This document shows positions 33,536-41,293 of a stretch of DNA of 64,000 nucleotides, piece by piece (position 1 is the first letter of the stretch; each line of letters begins with the position of its first letter). A model generated the notes under the pieces. That model was not told the DNA's origin. It did no database searches and saw nothing but the letters and a program-made list of their open reading frames with translations. This stretch comes from an uncultured Bacteroides sp. (lineage in GTDB: Bacteria; Bacteroidota; Bacteroidia; Bacteroidales; Bacteroidaceae), in the NCBI RefSeq assembly GCF_963666545.1, contig NZ_OY762899.1, positions 1,612,001 through 1,676,000 on the forward strand, written 5' to 3'. Both the position numbers and the translations under genes were made by a program.

Positions 33536-34774
33536 TTAAAGCGCAAATAGCTCCTTGTATTTCTCCGCAACATACTGATCAAGTTCAGAATAGAGTGAGC
33601 TTACTTGATCCTGATTCAGCCTCCCCTGCATGCGCCATTCAGTAAGTTTTGGAATGGTACGATTAAAGATTTCTTCTTCCACCGGAGCCAGCCTTTGCAT
33701 ATAGCCGGTTTTGTTGTCATTGTACAGAAGTTCCCAATTGAAATATCGTTCACTGCCCAAGCCTTGAGTATACGAAAACACGCGATCACGCAAAGTCACT
33801 GCTTTATCACACAAAGGAGAAACCTTTGTCGTACTATCACGAGTTAACAGAACCGGAAGCTGCTGTTCCCCTCCTTTCACCCATACAGGTACTGCCACAC
33901 TTGCAGGAGGATAGCCCAAAACCGTCCACATGGTAGTCAGTTCTGCATTTTCATCCTTCTTCACTCCCTGCACAACTACAGAACAAGAAGTACTTTTACG
34001 GGCAATAAAATCTTGATCGACAAACCAACCAGTGGTTTTTGGGCGGTTGAAGTTACCATTCTTCAAATCGATGCCTAACAATGAATTGGCAAAAGAACGA
34101 GATAGCTCACGAAAAATCCATGCGGGTGTAATCTCTTTAGTAGCAGAAGCCGGCATCAGAAGCTTATCTTCTTGCATGTATCGAACATATCCCGCACCAT
34201 TGTTCACTTCACCGGCAAAGGAGAAATTAGTCCGGGCAAGGTATCCGCAAGGGGCATCCTTGGGACTATTTGCATCATAGAACGTATATTTGTAATAACC
34301 CACTTCAAACATAGCAGCTCCACCTTTTGCGTCAATCACACCAAAGTTGGCTTCTATCATACTGGGTTTCTTTATTGAATCAAGAAAATGTTTAAAGTCA
34401 TCTACCGTTGCACACACCTCAAGAGCGAGTTTCATTACGCTACCATTGGCCGAACCACGCTCTTCATTCTTTTTTATCTTTTCAAGATTATAAGATTGCG
34501 TGTTCATAATGGAAAATCCTGCTGAGTTTGTTCCAATCCATATTTCACGCGGGTTATCATCCCTGCTATTTACCACAGCAACAAACGAATAACGCTTGCC
34601 TGAGAAATATTTCACACTATTTTGTGCATAGTCCGTATCTCTATTCTTCCACAAAAGCGGGCGACCATCAGGAGTAACCTTACCCGAAATAACAGCGGAA
34701 GTACATGCCTGAATATCTCCTGCTAAAGCAAGAAAAAAAGACATAATAGCAATAAAAAGCAGATTTTTTTTCAT
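33536..34774 (-). CDS. Exported N-terminal-nucleophile amide hydrolase (C45/C69-like)
   Basis: A 412-residue exported protein of the Ntn-hydrolase group. The signal peptide ends at Ala23, so the mature chain would begin CTSAVISGKVTPDGRPLLWK with Cys24 as N-terminal nucleophile. Adjacent blocks WKNRD (42-46) and NTQSYNL resemble penicillin acylase V/acyl-coenzyme A:6-APA and choloylglycine-like families. In these enzymes maturation exposes the cysteine, which then attacks an amide. Here the signal peptidase cut itself could do so. Substrates of such secreted enzymes include acyl peptides and bile-acid-like amides, but the substrate pocket cannot be read from sequence. It is a single-gene unit with its own promoter. 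Confidence 0.78.
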   Translation of the reverse strand: MKKNLLFIAIMSFFLALAGDIQACTSAVISGKVTPDGRPLLWKNRDTDYAQNSVKYFSGKRYSFVAVVNSRDDNPREIWIGTNSAGFSIMNTQSYNLEKIKKNEERGSANGSVMKLALEVCATVDDFKHFLDSIKKPSMIEANFGVIDAKGGAAMFEVGYYKYTFYDANSPKDAPCGYLARTNFSFAGEVNNGAGYVRYMQEDKLLMPASATKEITPAWIFRELSRSFANSLLGIDLKNGNFNRPKTTGWFVDQDFIARKSTSCSVVVQGVKKDENAELTTMWTVLGYPPASVAVPVWVKGGEQQLPVLLTRDSTTKVSPLCDKAVTLRDRVFSYTQGLGSERYFNWELLYNDNKTGYMQRLAPVEEEIFNRTIPKLTEWRMQGRLNQDQVSSLYSELDQYVAEKYKELFAL

Positions 34775-34804
34775 GATTCCCTCACATTTGATAGTACGTT
34801 ATTG

Positions 34805-34812
34805 CAAACATA
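34805..34812 (-). promoter_or_regulatory. -7 promoter element for the Ntn hydrolase gene
   Basis: TATGTTTG on the minus strand (TAnnTTTG) lies 30 bases before the start codon. Confidence 0.6.
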
Positions 34813-34869
34813 CATAATTATTCCTTATCAACCCTATAAGCCAATAAAAATGTGAGATTATGGTTACCC

Positions 34870-36303
34870 CTACTTCACAGGCTTTAACCCCATCTTTTCA
34901 GCTCGTTGAAGCATAAAAGCATAAGCCGCTTCGTGTTCATTGGGAATCACTCCATCCAGAATAGCATCTTTAATGGCGCTTTTCAAAGCCCCTACTTCCT
35001 GACAAGGTTTCAATCCAAATACTTCCATAATCTCCTCACCACTTACAGGAGGTTGGAAATTGCGCACGCGATCTCTTTCTTCAAGGTCTTTCAACTTCTG
35101 TCTCACCAACTGAAAGTTATTCAGAAAACGTTGCTTTCTTTCCGAGTTCTTCGACGTGATATCAGCTTCGCAAAGTGTCATCAAATCTTCTATGTCATCA
35201 CTCGCTTCAAAGAGCAGGCGACGTACCGCAGAATCAGTCACAATATCATTGGCTATCACGATGGGGCGCATATGCAGGCTGACGAGCTTCTGCACATATT
35301 TCATCTTTTCATTCATGGGAAGCTTCATATTGCGAAAGATAGTAGGTATCATTCGTTCACCAATGAAATTATGATTATGAAAAGTCCACCCGGCTTGCGG
35401 TTCCCAACGCTTGGTAACAGGTTTCGCTATGTCGTGCAGCAAAGCAGCCCAACGCAACCAAAGATTGTCAGTGTACTTACTTATATTATCGAGCACTTCA
35501 AGCGTATGATAAAAATTATCTTTATGCGCTTTACCGTTGCGAGTTTCTATTCCCTGCATAGCCACCAATTCGGGGAAAATGAGTGGCAAAAGGCCAGAAC
35601 GATCAAGATCGATAAACCCTTTTGAAGGCACAGGAGCCAGTATAATCTTATTCAACTCATCGGCAATGCGTTCTTTTGAGATAATCTCTATCCGCTCTTT
35701 GTTGCGACAGAGTGACTCAAACGTATCATCATCAATATAAAAATTGAGCTGTGCGGCAAAACGAATGCAACGCATCATGCGAAGCGGATCGTCACTAAAG
35801 GTGATATCAGGATCGAGAGGCGTACGAATGGTTTTCTCTTTGAGATCATTCATGCCTCCAAACGGATCGATCAGTTCTCCGAAACGTGCTTTATTGAGGC
35901 AGACGGCCATTGCATTGATGGTAAAGTCCCGACGGTTCTGATCATCCTCCAACGTTCCATCCTCCACAATCGGTTTACGAGAATCACGTTGATAAGACTC
36001 TTTCCGGGCACCCACAAATTCCACCTCTGTACCGTAATATTTCACTTGCGCAGTGCCAAAGTTCTTGAAGACAGCCACATGAGCACCTTTACCCAGTCGC
36101 TGGCCCAGTGCTTCCGCCATCTCAATGCCACTACCCACTACCACTACATCTATATCTTTCGAGGGACGTTGCAAGAAGATATCACGTACGTACCCCCCTA
36201 CTGTATAACATTCCAGCCCCAATGCGTCGGCTGTCTCTGATATCTGATTAAATATTTTATCACTGAAACGCAGCTTCAACTCCTCCTTTGTCAACTCTAT
36301 CAT
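34870..36303 (-). CDS. cca: CCA-adding-type tRNA nucleotidyltransferase with HD domain
   Basis: A 477-residue protein. The nucleotidyltransferase head has GGYVRDIFLQRPSKDIDVVV (about 36-55) with the metal-binding DxD, a GTAQVKYYGTEVEFVGARKE block and RRDFTINAMAV (129-139). The RNA-binding region near 165-225 includes DPLRMMRCIRFAAQLNF. The C-terminal half has an HD module with LLHDIAKPVTKRW (about 288-300). CCA enzymes complete the 3' end of tRNA. The same fold is used by poly(A) polymerases; the HD extension and length suit the bacterial CCA/HD group. It is divergent from a lipoprotein gene with back-to-back promoters. Confidence 0.93.
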   Translation of the reverse strand: MIELTKEELKLRFSDKIFNQISETADALGLECYTVGGYVRDIFLQRPSKDIDVVVVGSGIEMAEALGQRLGKGAHVAVFKNFGTAQVKYYGTEVEFVGARKESYQRDSRKPIVEDGTLEDDQNRRDFTINAMAVCLNKARFGELIDPFGGMNDLKEKTIRTPLDPDITFSDDPLRMMRCIRFAAQLNFYIDDDTFESLCRNKERIEIISKERIADELNKIILAPVPSKGFIDLDRSGLLPLIFPELVAMQGIETRNGKAHKDNFYHTLEVLDNISKYTDNLWLRWAALLHDIAKPVTKRWEPQAGWTFHNHNFIGERMIPTIFRNMKLPMNEKMKYVQKLVSLHMRPIVIANDIVTDSAVRRLLFEASDDIEDLMTLCEADITSKNSERKQRFLNNFQLVRQKLKDLEERDRVRNFQPPVSGEEIMEVFGLKPCQEVGALKSAIKDAILDGVIPNEHEAAYAFMLQRAEKMGLKPVK

Positions 36304-36327
36304 GCTTCTTTATTAAGTTTTAGGCTA

Positions 36328-36335
36328 CAAAAATA
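36328..36335 (-). promoter_or_regulatory. -7 promoter element for cca
   Basis: Minus-strand TATTTTTG (TAnnTTTG), 25 bases before the cca start. Confidence 0.6.
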
Positions 36336-36355
36336 CAAAAAACTGATATTATTTG

Positions 36356-36363
36356 TATTTTTG
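36356..36363 (+). promoter_or_regulatory. -7 promoter element for the downstream lipoprotein
   Basis: TATTTTTG (TAnnTTTG), 24 bases before the start codon. It is back to back with the cca promoter, so the two -33 regions overlap. Confidence 0.6.
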
Positions 36364-36386
36364 TTGTTCATAAAGAAACATATTAC

Positions 36387-37235
36387 ATGAAGAAACTTTT
36401 AATTTGGGTATGCGCAGCTTCATTATTAGCCGCTTGTGGCAATGATGTGGAGAAGAAAGCAGGCGAAAAGTTGCAAGCAGCTCGTGAAGCGCTGCAAAAA
36501 GGAAATTACAGTGAGGCCAAACTACAGGTAGATAGCATAAAAATCCTCTATCCGAAAGCATTCGAAGCCCGCCGAGAAGGGTTAAAAATAATACAGCAAG
36601 CCGAACTGAAAGAACAGGAACATAGTCTTGTCTACCTTGACAGTACGCTTCAGGTAAAGCAGAAAGAGTTTGAAGCCCTGAAAGGGAAGTTCATTTTTGA
36701 AAAGAATGCCGAATACCAGGATATAGGAAATTACTTCTGGCCCACGCAAGTGGTAGAGAAGAATCTCCACCGCTCCTATCTCCGCTTTCAAGTCAACGAA
36801 CGTGGTCTCATGGTGATGACTTCCATCTATTGTGGCGGAAGTAATATTCATCATTCGGCCGTGAAGGTTATCGCCGCCGATGGCAGTTTCTCGGAAACTC
36901 CGGCTTCTAAAGATAGCTATGAGACAAGCAATTTGGGAGAAAAGATAGAGAAGGCCGACTATAAATTAGGTCAGGATGGGCATGTGATGAACTTCCTCTA
37001 CATGAACAAAGATAAAAGCGTGCGTGTAGAATATCTTGGCGAACGTAAGTATGCCTTCATAATGAGTGCAGCCGATAAACAAGCATTGGTTGGAGTTTAC
37101 GAACTCGCCCAACTACTTTCTTCCATTGAACAGGTAAAGAAAGATACAAAAGAAGCCAATCTCAAGATAGAGTTTATCACCAGAAAGATGCAAGATTCCG
37201 CTGAAAAAGAAAAAGCGAAAGATAAAGAAAAATAG
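36387..37235 (+). CDS. Predicted lipoprotein with coiled coils
   Basis: A 282-residue lipoprotein (SLLAAC, Cys17, then GNDVEKK). Residues 25-115 are helical with heptad-like charges (EKLQAAREALQKGNYSEAKL, KIIQQAELKEQEHSLVY, then LQVKQKEFEALKGKF). This resembles a short TPR-like pair followed by a coiled coil. The middle (120-225) is strand-rich with a conserved-looking MVMTSIYCGGSNIHHSAVKV, and the end (250-282) is again a charged coiled coil with KEKAKDKEK. I recognise no named family. The Lys at position +5 after Cys and the lack of an acidic run suggest it faces the periplasm. No operon partner is close. Confidence 0.7.
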   Translation: MKKLLIWVCAASLLAACGNDVEKKAGEKLQAAREALQKGNYSEAKLQVDSIKILYPKAFEARREGLKIIQQAELKEQEHSLVYLDSTLQVKQKEFEALKGKFIFEKNAEYQDIGNYFWPTQVVEKNLHRSYLRFQVNERGLMVMTSIYCGGSNIHHSAVKVIAADGSFSETPASKDSYETSNLGEKIEKADYKLGQDGHVMNFLYMNKDKSVRVEYLGERKYAFIMSAADKQALVGVYELAQLLSSIEQVKKDTKEANLKIEFITRKMQDSAEKEKAKDKEK

Positions 37236-37297
37236 TTCTTTAGCAATGTCACATTCATTCGCTATTCTCCACAAACAACACCCCATTTATAGAGCAT

Positions 37298-37396
37298 ACT
37301 AGTTAAGCGTGGTGAACTAGTTAATTAACCACGCTTAACTAGTTAATTCACCGCGGTGAACTAGTTAGTTCACCAAACCCCGTTCACAAGGCCTGT
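37298..37396. repeat. Cluster of overlapping palindromes with dispersed-repeat copy B
   Basis: A 16-bp inverted repeat (ACTAGTTAAGCGTGGT at 37298-37313, ACCACGCTTAACTAGT at 37328-37343) is followed by TTCACCGCGGTGAA (37347-37360) and GGTGAACTAGTTAGTTCACC (37355-37374). CTAGTT recurs four times at 18-22 base spacing. The adjoining 29 bases to 37396 read, on the minus strand, ACAGGCCTTGTGAACGG ... GGTGAAC, the same head unit as at 16737. It lies between convergent genes and might also end transcription. Confidence 0.8.
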
Positions 37397-37431
37397 AGAG
37401 ACGATTCCAAGATACATACAATCGTCATCCG

Positions 37432-38022
37432 TTAGAGCCGCTTCAACGCTAGTTTTATTACTTTTTCAACAGGAGCATTCGGTTCATCTTGCAAGATAAG
37501 AGCAACCACCTTTTGCGAAGGTGCGGGCGCAAAGCCCAGCATAGTGAGTGCAGCCACAGCCTCATCGTTCACCTCAGCATTCAGGGCAAGCATACCTCCA
37601 CTAATCGCTGAGGCACCCGATGTAGTCTTTATCTTATCTTTCAAATCAATAATAACTCGTTGAGCCGTTTTCAAACCTATTCCTTTTACTGTTTTCAGCA
37701 AATTGGCATTCTCCGAACTGATCACATTGCAAAGCTCTGCCGGAGAAAGTGCGGAGAGTATCATGCGAGCAGTATTCCCACCAATACCCGACACGGAAAT
37801 AAGCAGCAAAAACAGTTCCCTCTCCTGCTTATCAGCAAAGCCATAAAGAACATACGCATCTTCGCGAATGGCTTCATAGATATACAGCTTACAACTACTT
37901 TTTCCCTGAATGGCAGAGTACGTGTTCAATGAGATATTTACGCCATATCCCAATCCGTTACAGTCTACCACCACTATTGCCGGAGTTAGCTCGGCAATTC
38001 CACCTTTAATATAATCTATCAT
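37432..38022 (-). CDS. ruvA: Holliday junction DNA helicase subunit RuvA
   Basis: A 196-residue RuvA, the tetrameric junction-binding partner of RuvB. The N-terminal OB fold begins [20 protein letters not shown]. Two helix-hairpin-helix motifs are visible in [20 protein letters not shown] (about 71-90) and [19 protein letters not shown] (110-128). The C-terminal RuvB-binding domain ([13 protein letters not shown], about 153-165) is complete. It is encoded alone, divergent from ddh. Confidence 0.96.
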   Translation of the reverse strand: MIDYIKGGIAELTPAIVVVDCNGLGYGVNISLNTYSAIQGKSSCKLYIYEAIREDAYVLYGFADKQERELFLLLISVSGIGGNTARMILSALSPAELCNVISSENANLLKTVKGIGLKTAQRVIIDLKDKIKTTSGASAISGGMLALNAEVNDEAVAALTMLGFAPAPSQKVVALILQDEPNAPVEKVIKLALKRL

Positions 38023-38101
38023 ACGATTTTTAGTTTATTCCGCACATGTGCAAAGATGATTACTTTTGCGTTTTTACTATTGCTTTCACTGAAAAAAGGC
38101 T

Positions 38102-38109
38102 TATTTTTG
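38102..38109 (+). promoter_or_regulatory. -7 promoter element for ddh
   Basis: TATTTTTG (TAnnTTTG), 43 bases before the start codon. Confidence 0.55.
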
Positions 38110-38151
38110 CAGTAAAGAAAAAGAAAATACAACTCACAACCAACAAAAGTA

Positions 38152-39051
38152 ATGAAAAAGATTAGAGCAGCCATCATTGGATATGGCAACATTGGAAAAT
38201 ATGTATTGGAATCGCTTCAGGCAGCGCCCGATTTCGATATTGCCGGGGTAGTACGTCGCAACGGTGCAGATGACAAACCTTCTGAATTGAACGAATACTC
38301 TGTAGTGAAAGACATCAAAGAGTTGAGCGACGTTGACGTAGCCATACTCTGCACTCCTACCCGTAGTGTGGAAAAGTACGCTAAAGAAATCCTAGGCATG
38401 GGCATTAATACTGTAGATAGCTTTGATATTCACACAGGCATTGTTGATCTCCGACGGGAATTAATGGCTTGTGCGAAAGCTAACAAAGCTGTTTCTGTCA
38501 TCTCAGCCGGATGGGATCCCGGAAGCGATTCTATCGTACGAACAATGTTCGAAGCAATCGCTCCAAAAGGAATTACGTATACCAACTTTGGACCGGGCAT
38601 GAGTATGGGTCATACCGTTGCCGTAAAGGCTATTGAAGGAGTAAAAGCGGCTCTTTCAATGACCATCCCCACAGGTACAGGCATTCATCGCAGAATGGTT
38701 TATATTGAACTCAAGGAGGGATATAAATTTGAAGAAGTGGCCACCGCCATCAAAGCAGACGCCTACTTTGTGAACGACGAGACTCATGTAACGCAAGTTC
38801 CTTGCGTAGACGACTTGCTGGATATGGGACATGGAGTCAACCTCACTCGCAAAGGTGTATCAGGTAAAACACAGAATCAATTACTTGAATTTAACATGAA
38901 AATAAATAATCCGGCTCTCACCGCCCAAGTATTGGTGTGCGTAGCTCGTGCTTCAATGAAGCAACAACCCGGATGCTATACAATGATTGAACTTCCCGTA
39001 ATAGACCTCTTATATGGAGACAGAGAAAATCTGATCGCACATTTGGTATAA
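38152..39051 (+). CDS. ddh: meso-Diaminopimelate D-dehydrogenase
   Basis: A 299-residue NADP-dependent dehydrogenase that makes meso-diaminopimelate directly from tetrahydrodipicolinate, for lysine and cell-wall synthesis. The Rossmann motif GYGNIGKYV lies at residues 10-18. VVRRNGADD, CTPTRSVEKYA (about 67-77), SAGWDPGSDSIVRTMFEAI (120-138) and FGPGMSMGHT (147-156) are conserved features of Ddh. A complete C-terminal dimerisation domain follows. It is a single-gene unit ended by a strong terminator. Confidence 0.95.
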   Translation: MKKIRAAIIGYGNIGKYVLESLQAAPDFDIAGVVRRNGADDKPSELNEYSVVKDIKELSDVDVAILCTPTRSVEKYAKEILGMGINTVDSFDIHTGIVDLRRELMACAKANKAVSVISAGWDPGSDSIVRTMFEAIAPKGITYTNFGPGMSMGHTVAVKAIEGVKAALSMTIPTGTGIHRRMVYIELKEGYKFEEVATAIKADAYFVNDETHVTQVPCVDDLLDMGHGVNLTRKGVSGKTQNQLLEFNMKINNPALTAQVLVCVARASMKQQPGCYTMIELPVIDLLYGDRENLIAHLV

Positions 39052-39106
39052 AATGATCCGTTCAGCTCGTCAGACATAAAGTGTACAAAGAATAAATAGT
39101 TGTTTC

Positions 39107-39139
39107 ATCCCCTTTTCAGAAAACCACTGAAAAGGGGAT
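39107..39139 (+). terminator. Strong intrinsic terminator after ddh
   Basis: ATCCCCTTTTCAG pairs perfectly with CTGAAAAGGGGAT over a 7-base loop, followed by seven T residues. Confidence 0.92.
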
Positions 39140-39268
39140 TTTTTTATGCTTATTCATTATTTTCCATTTTCTGATAATTTTTATTGTTACAAAAGCTGAA
39201 TATATAAATAATATCATTTACATTTACTGCCATAAATCACTCTGGTATTATTAGCTAAATTAATTCAC

Positions 39269-41287
39269 ATGAAAAAAACGACATTCTTACAGGTAGTGGC
39301 TATAGCCTTCTTCTCATTTCTCTTTTATACGGCATCATATGCGCAAGATTTAAGTACCAAATTCGGAAAAGTGACCAACGATGAGGTATCCATGAGCACA
39401 TACGCTAAAGATAGTACCGCAAATGCGGTTGTTCTTTATAAGAAAGGTAGGACTTACTACGATTACTTAAACAATGATTTCAAAATCTACTATGCAGTTG
39501 AAAAAAAAATTAAAATACTCAAGAGTGATGGAACTTCATTTGCCAATATTAGTATTCCTTACTATGAAAATAGCCGCAATACATCAAAAGAAAGCGTAAC
39601 AGATATAGATGCATACTCTTACAATATGGAGGGTGGCAAAGTCGTAAAGACTAAGATGAAAAAAGAATATGTATTTAAAGAAAGGATCAACGACAAATAC
39701 ATGCAAATAAAATTCACAATACCTGCCGCCAAAGCAGGAACGGTTATTGAATACAAATACAAAATCACATCCGATTTTTATTATGAGCTGAAGGATTGGG
39801 AGATGCAGGAAGAAATACCGGTAGTCTACAATGAGTACAACATCAACATTCCTGAATATTTCAAATTCAATCTGGAAATGAGAGGAAGTGAAAAGATTCT
39901 AACTAAGGATGAAAGTGCACCTGTCACATTCACGGTTAGAAGTAGCAACTCACAACAGGTGGATATGGTACATGCTACTGCACGCGACCTTACATTTACC
40001 GGGAAAGATTTGTCTGCGATGAAAGATGATTCATACATCTGGTGTGCCGATGATTATAAATCCAAAATAAACTTTGAGCTTCTTGGGCTTGACTTTCCCG
40101 GATCGATCTATCACTCTTTCACTTCTACTTGGGAAAAGATAGACGAACTGTTGCTAAAAGACGAAGACTTTGGCGATCTGCTAAAAATAAGAAATCCCTT
40201 TAAAGAAGAGATGAAGGCTCTGCCGCTCAGCGAAATGACGACAGATCAAAAGATTGCGACTATCTTCCGATTTCTAAAACAAAAGATATCTTGGGATGAA
40301 AACTATAACCTTTATGGAAAGAGTATTAGCAAAACAGTAAAATCAGGTTCGGGAAGCAATGCCGATATTAACTTTATATTAATGAGTATGCTACGTGAAG
40401 CAGGAATTAAATCGGTACCGGTAGTGATGAGTCGCCGCAATAGAGGTATCCTTCCTTATACACACCCATCCCTACAAAAGCTCAACACCTTTGTTGTGGG
40501 CATCCAGAACACCGACAGTACAAAAGTATTTCTCGACGGATCTGTTAGCAACGGGTATATTAATGTATTGCCTCCTGTTTTAATGGTCGACAGAGCCAGA
40601 ATTGTAACTTCTGAGAAAAATGAAGAAAAATGGTGTAGCCTTAGCCATGCAGGAGAAGGGCAGGTAAAATCTCTCGTCAGTGCTTCCATCGCTGAAGACG
40701 GTACGATAAAAGGAGAAAGAACAAGTGTTTATGCCGGACAATACGCAGCTACGTTCAGAGCAAAATTCAAGGCAGCCAAGGATAGTGCTAATTTTATCGG
40801 TAGCATGGAGACTGAAGATGCTTTCAAAGTGTTAGATTATCAACAGCAAGGCAAAGAAGAATTTGGTCCACAAATCAAAGAAAAAATCACCTTCACAAAA
40901 CAAGCTTCGGTCAGCGATGATCATATTTATGTCAACCCGATGATCTTCCAGCATATCAGCAAAAATCCGTATATACAAGAAAATCGCAAACTCCCAATAG
41001 AAATGTCCTATCCATACACTCTAAGAGTTTCAAACTCACTCAAAATACCAGAAGGATATGAAGTGGAAGAATTGCCCAAGCAAGTCCTGATAAGCCTCGA
41101 AGACGGAGGAGGGACATGCAAATATCTGGTCAAGGTCATTGAGGGCACGATATTGATGACTTATTTCTTCAATATGGAGAGAACGCTTTTTGCACCGAAC
41201 GAATATCCTAACTTAAAGACTTTCTGGGGAACATTAGCGGATAAGAACAATGAAATGATTGTATTAAAGAAGAAAACACAACTATAG
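39269..41287 (+). CDS. DUF3857/transglutaminase-like exported protein, catalytic residues missing
   Basis: A 672-residue protein with a Sec signal (MKKTTFLQVVAIAFFSFLFY, ASYAQ cleavage). Residues about 45-250 form the DUF3857 beta domain, and about 320-430 align with a transglutaminase-like core. The segment KSGSGSNADINFILMSML aligns with the active-site block of its neighbour, but Asn364 takes the place of the nucleophile Cys, and the following LNTFVVGI has no His. The protein is therefore probably catalytically inactive, with a structural or binding role. A C-terminal part of about 230 residues is strand-rich. The next gene, starting 6 bases downstream, encodes a related protein with an intact Cys, so the two probably form a pair. 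Confidence 0.85.
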   Translation: MKKTTFLQVVAIAFFSFLFYTASYAQDLSTKFGKVTNDEVSMSTYAKDSTANAVVLYKKGRTYYDYLNNDFKIYYAVEKKIKILKSDGTSFANISIPYYENSRNTSKESVTDIDAYSYNMEGGKVVKTKMKKEYVFKERINDKYMQIKFTIPAAKAGTVIEYKYKITSDFYYELKDWEMQEEIPVVYNEYNINIPEYFKFNLEMRGSEKILTKDESAPVTFTVRSSNSQQVDMVHATARDLTFTGKDLSAMKDDSYIWCADDYKSKINFELLGLDFPGSIYHSFTSTWEKIDELLLKDEDFGDLLKIRNPFKEEMKALPLSEMTTDQKIATIFRFLKQKISWDENYNLYGKSISKTVKSGSGSNADINFILMSMLREAGIKSVPVVMSRRNRGILPYTHPSLQKLNTFVVGIQNTDSTKVFLDGSVSNGYINVLPPVLMVDRARIVTSEKNEEKWCSLSHAGEGQVKSLVSASIAEDGTIKGERTSVYAGQYAATFRAKFKAAKDSANFIGSMETEDAFKVLDYQQQGKEEFGPQIKEKITFTKQASVSDDHIYVNPMIFQHISKNPYIQENRKLPIEMSYPYTLRVSNSLKIPEGYEVEELPKQVLISLEDGGGTCKYLVKVIEGTILMTYFFNMERTLFAPNEYPNLKTFWGTLADKNNEMIVLKKKTQL

Positions 41288-41293
41288 ACTATT

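Noticed and set aside
34906-35625. 239-codon frame on the plus strand opposite the CCA enzyme gene
   Set aside because: It is an exact antisense shadow of a well-supported gene, with no recognisable domain.
37298-37374. CRISPR array suspected from the CTAGTT repeats
   Set aside because: The units are palindromic, 18-22 bases apart and have no 30-base spacers, and no cas genes are near.
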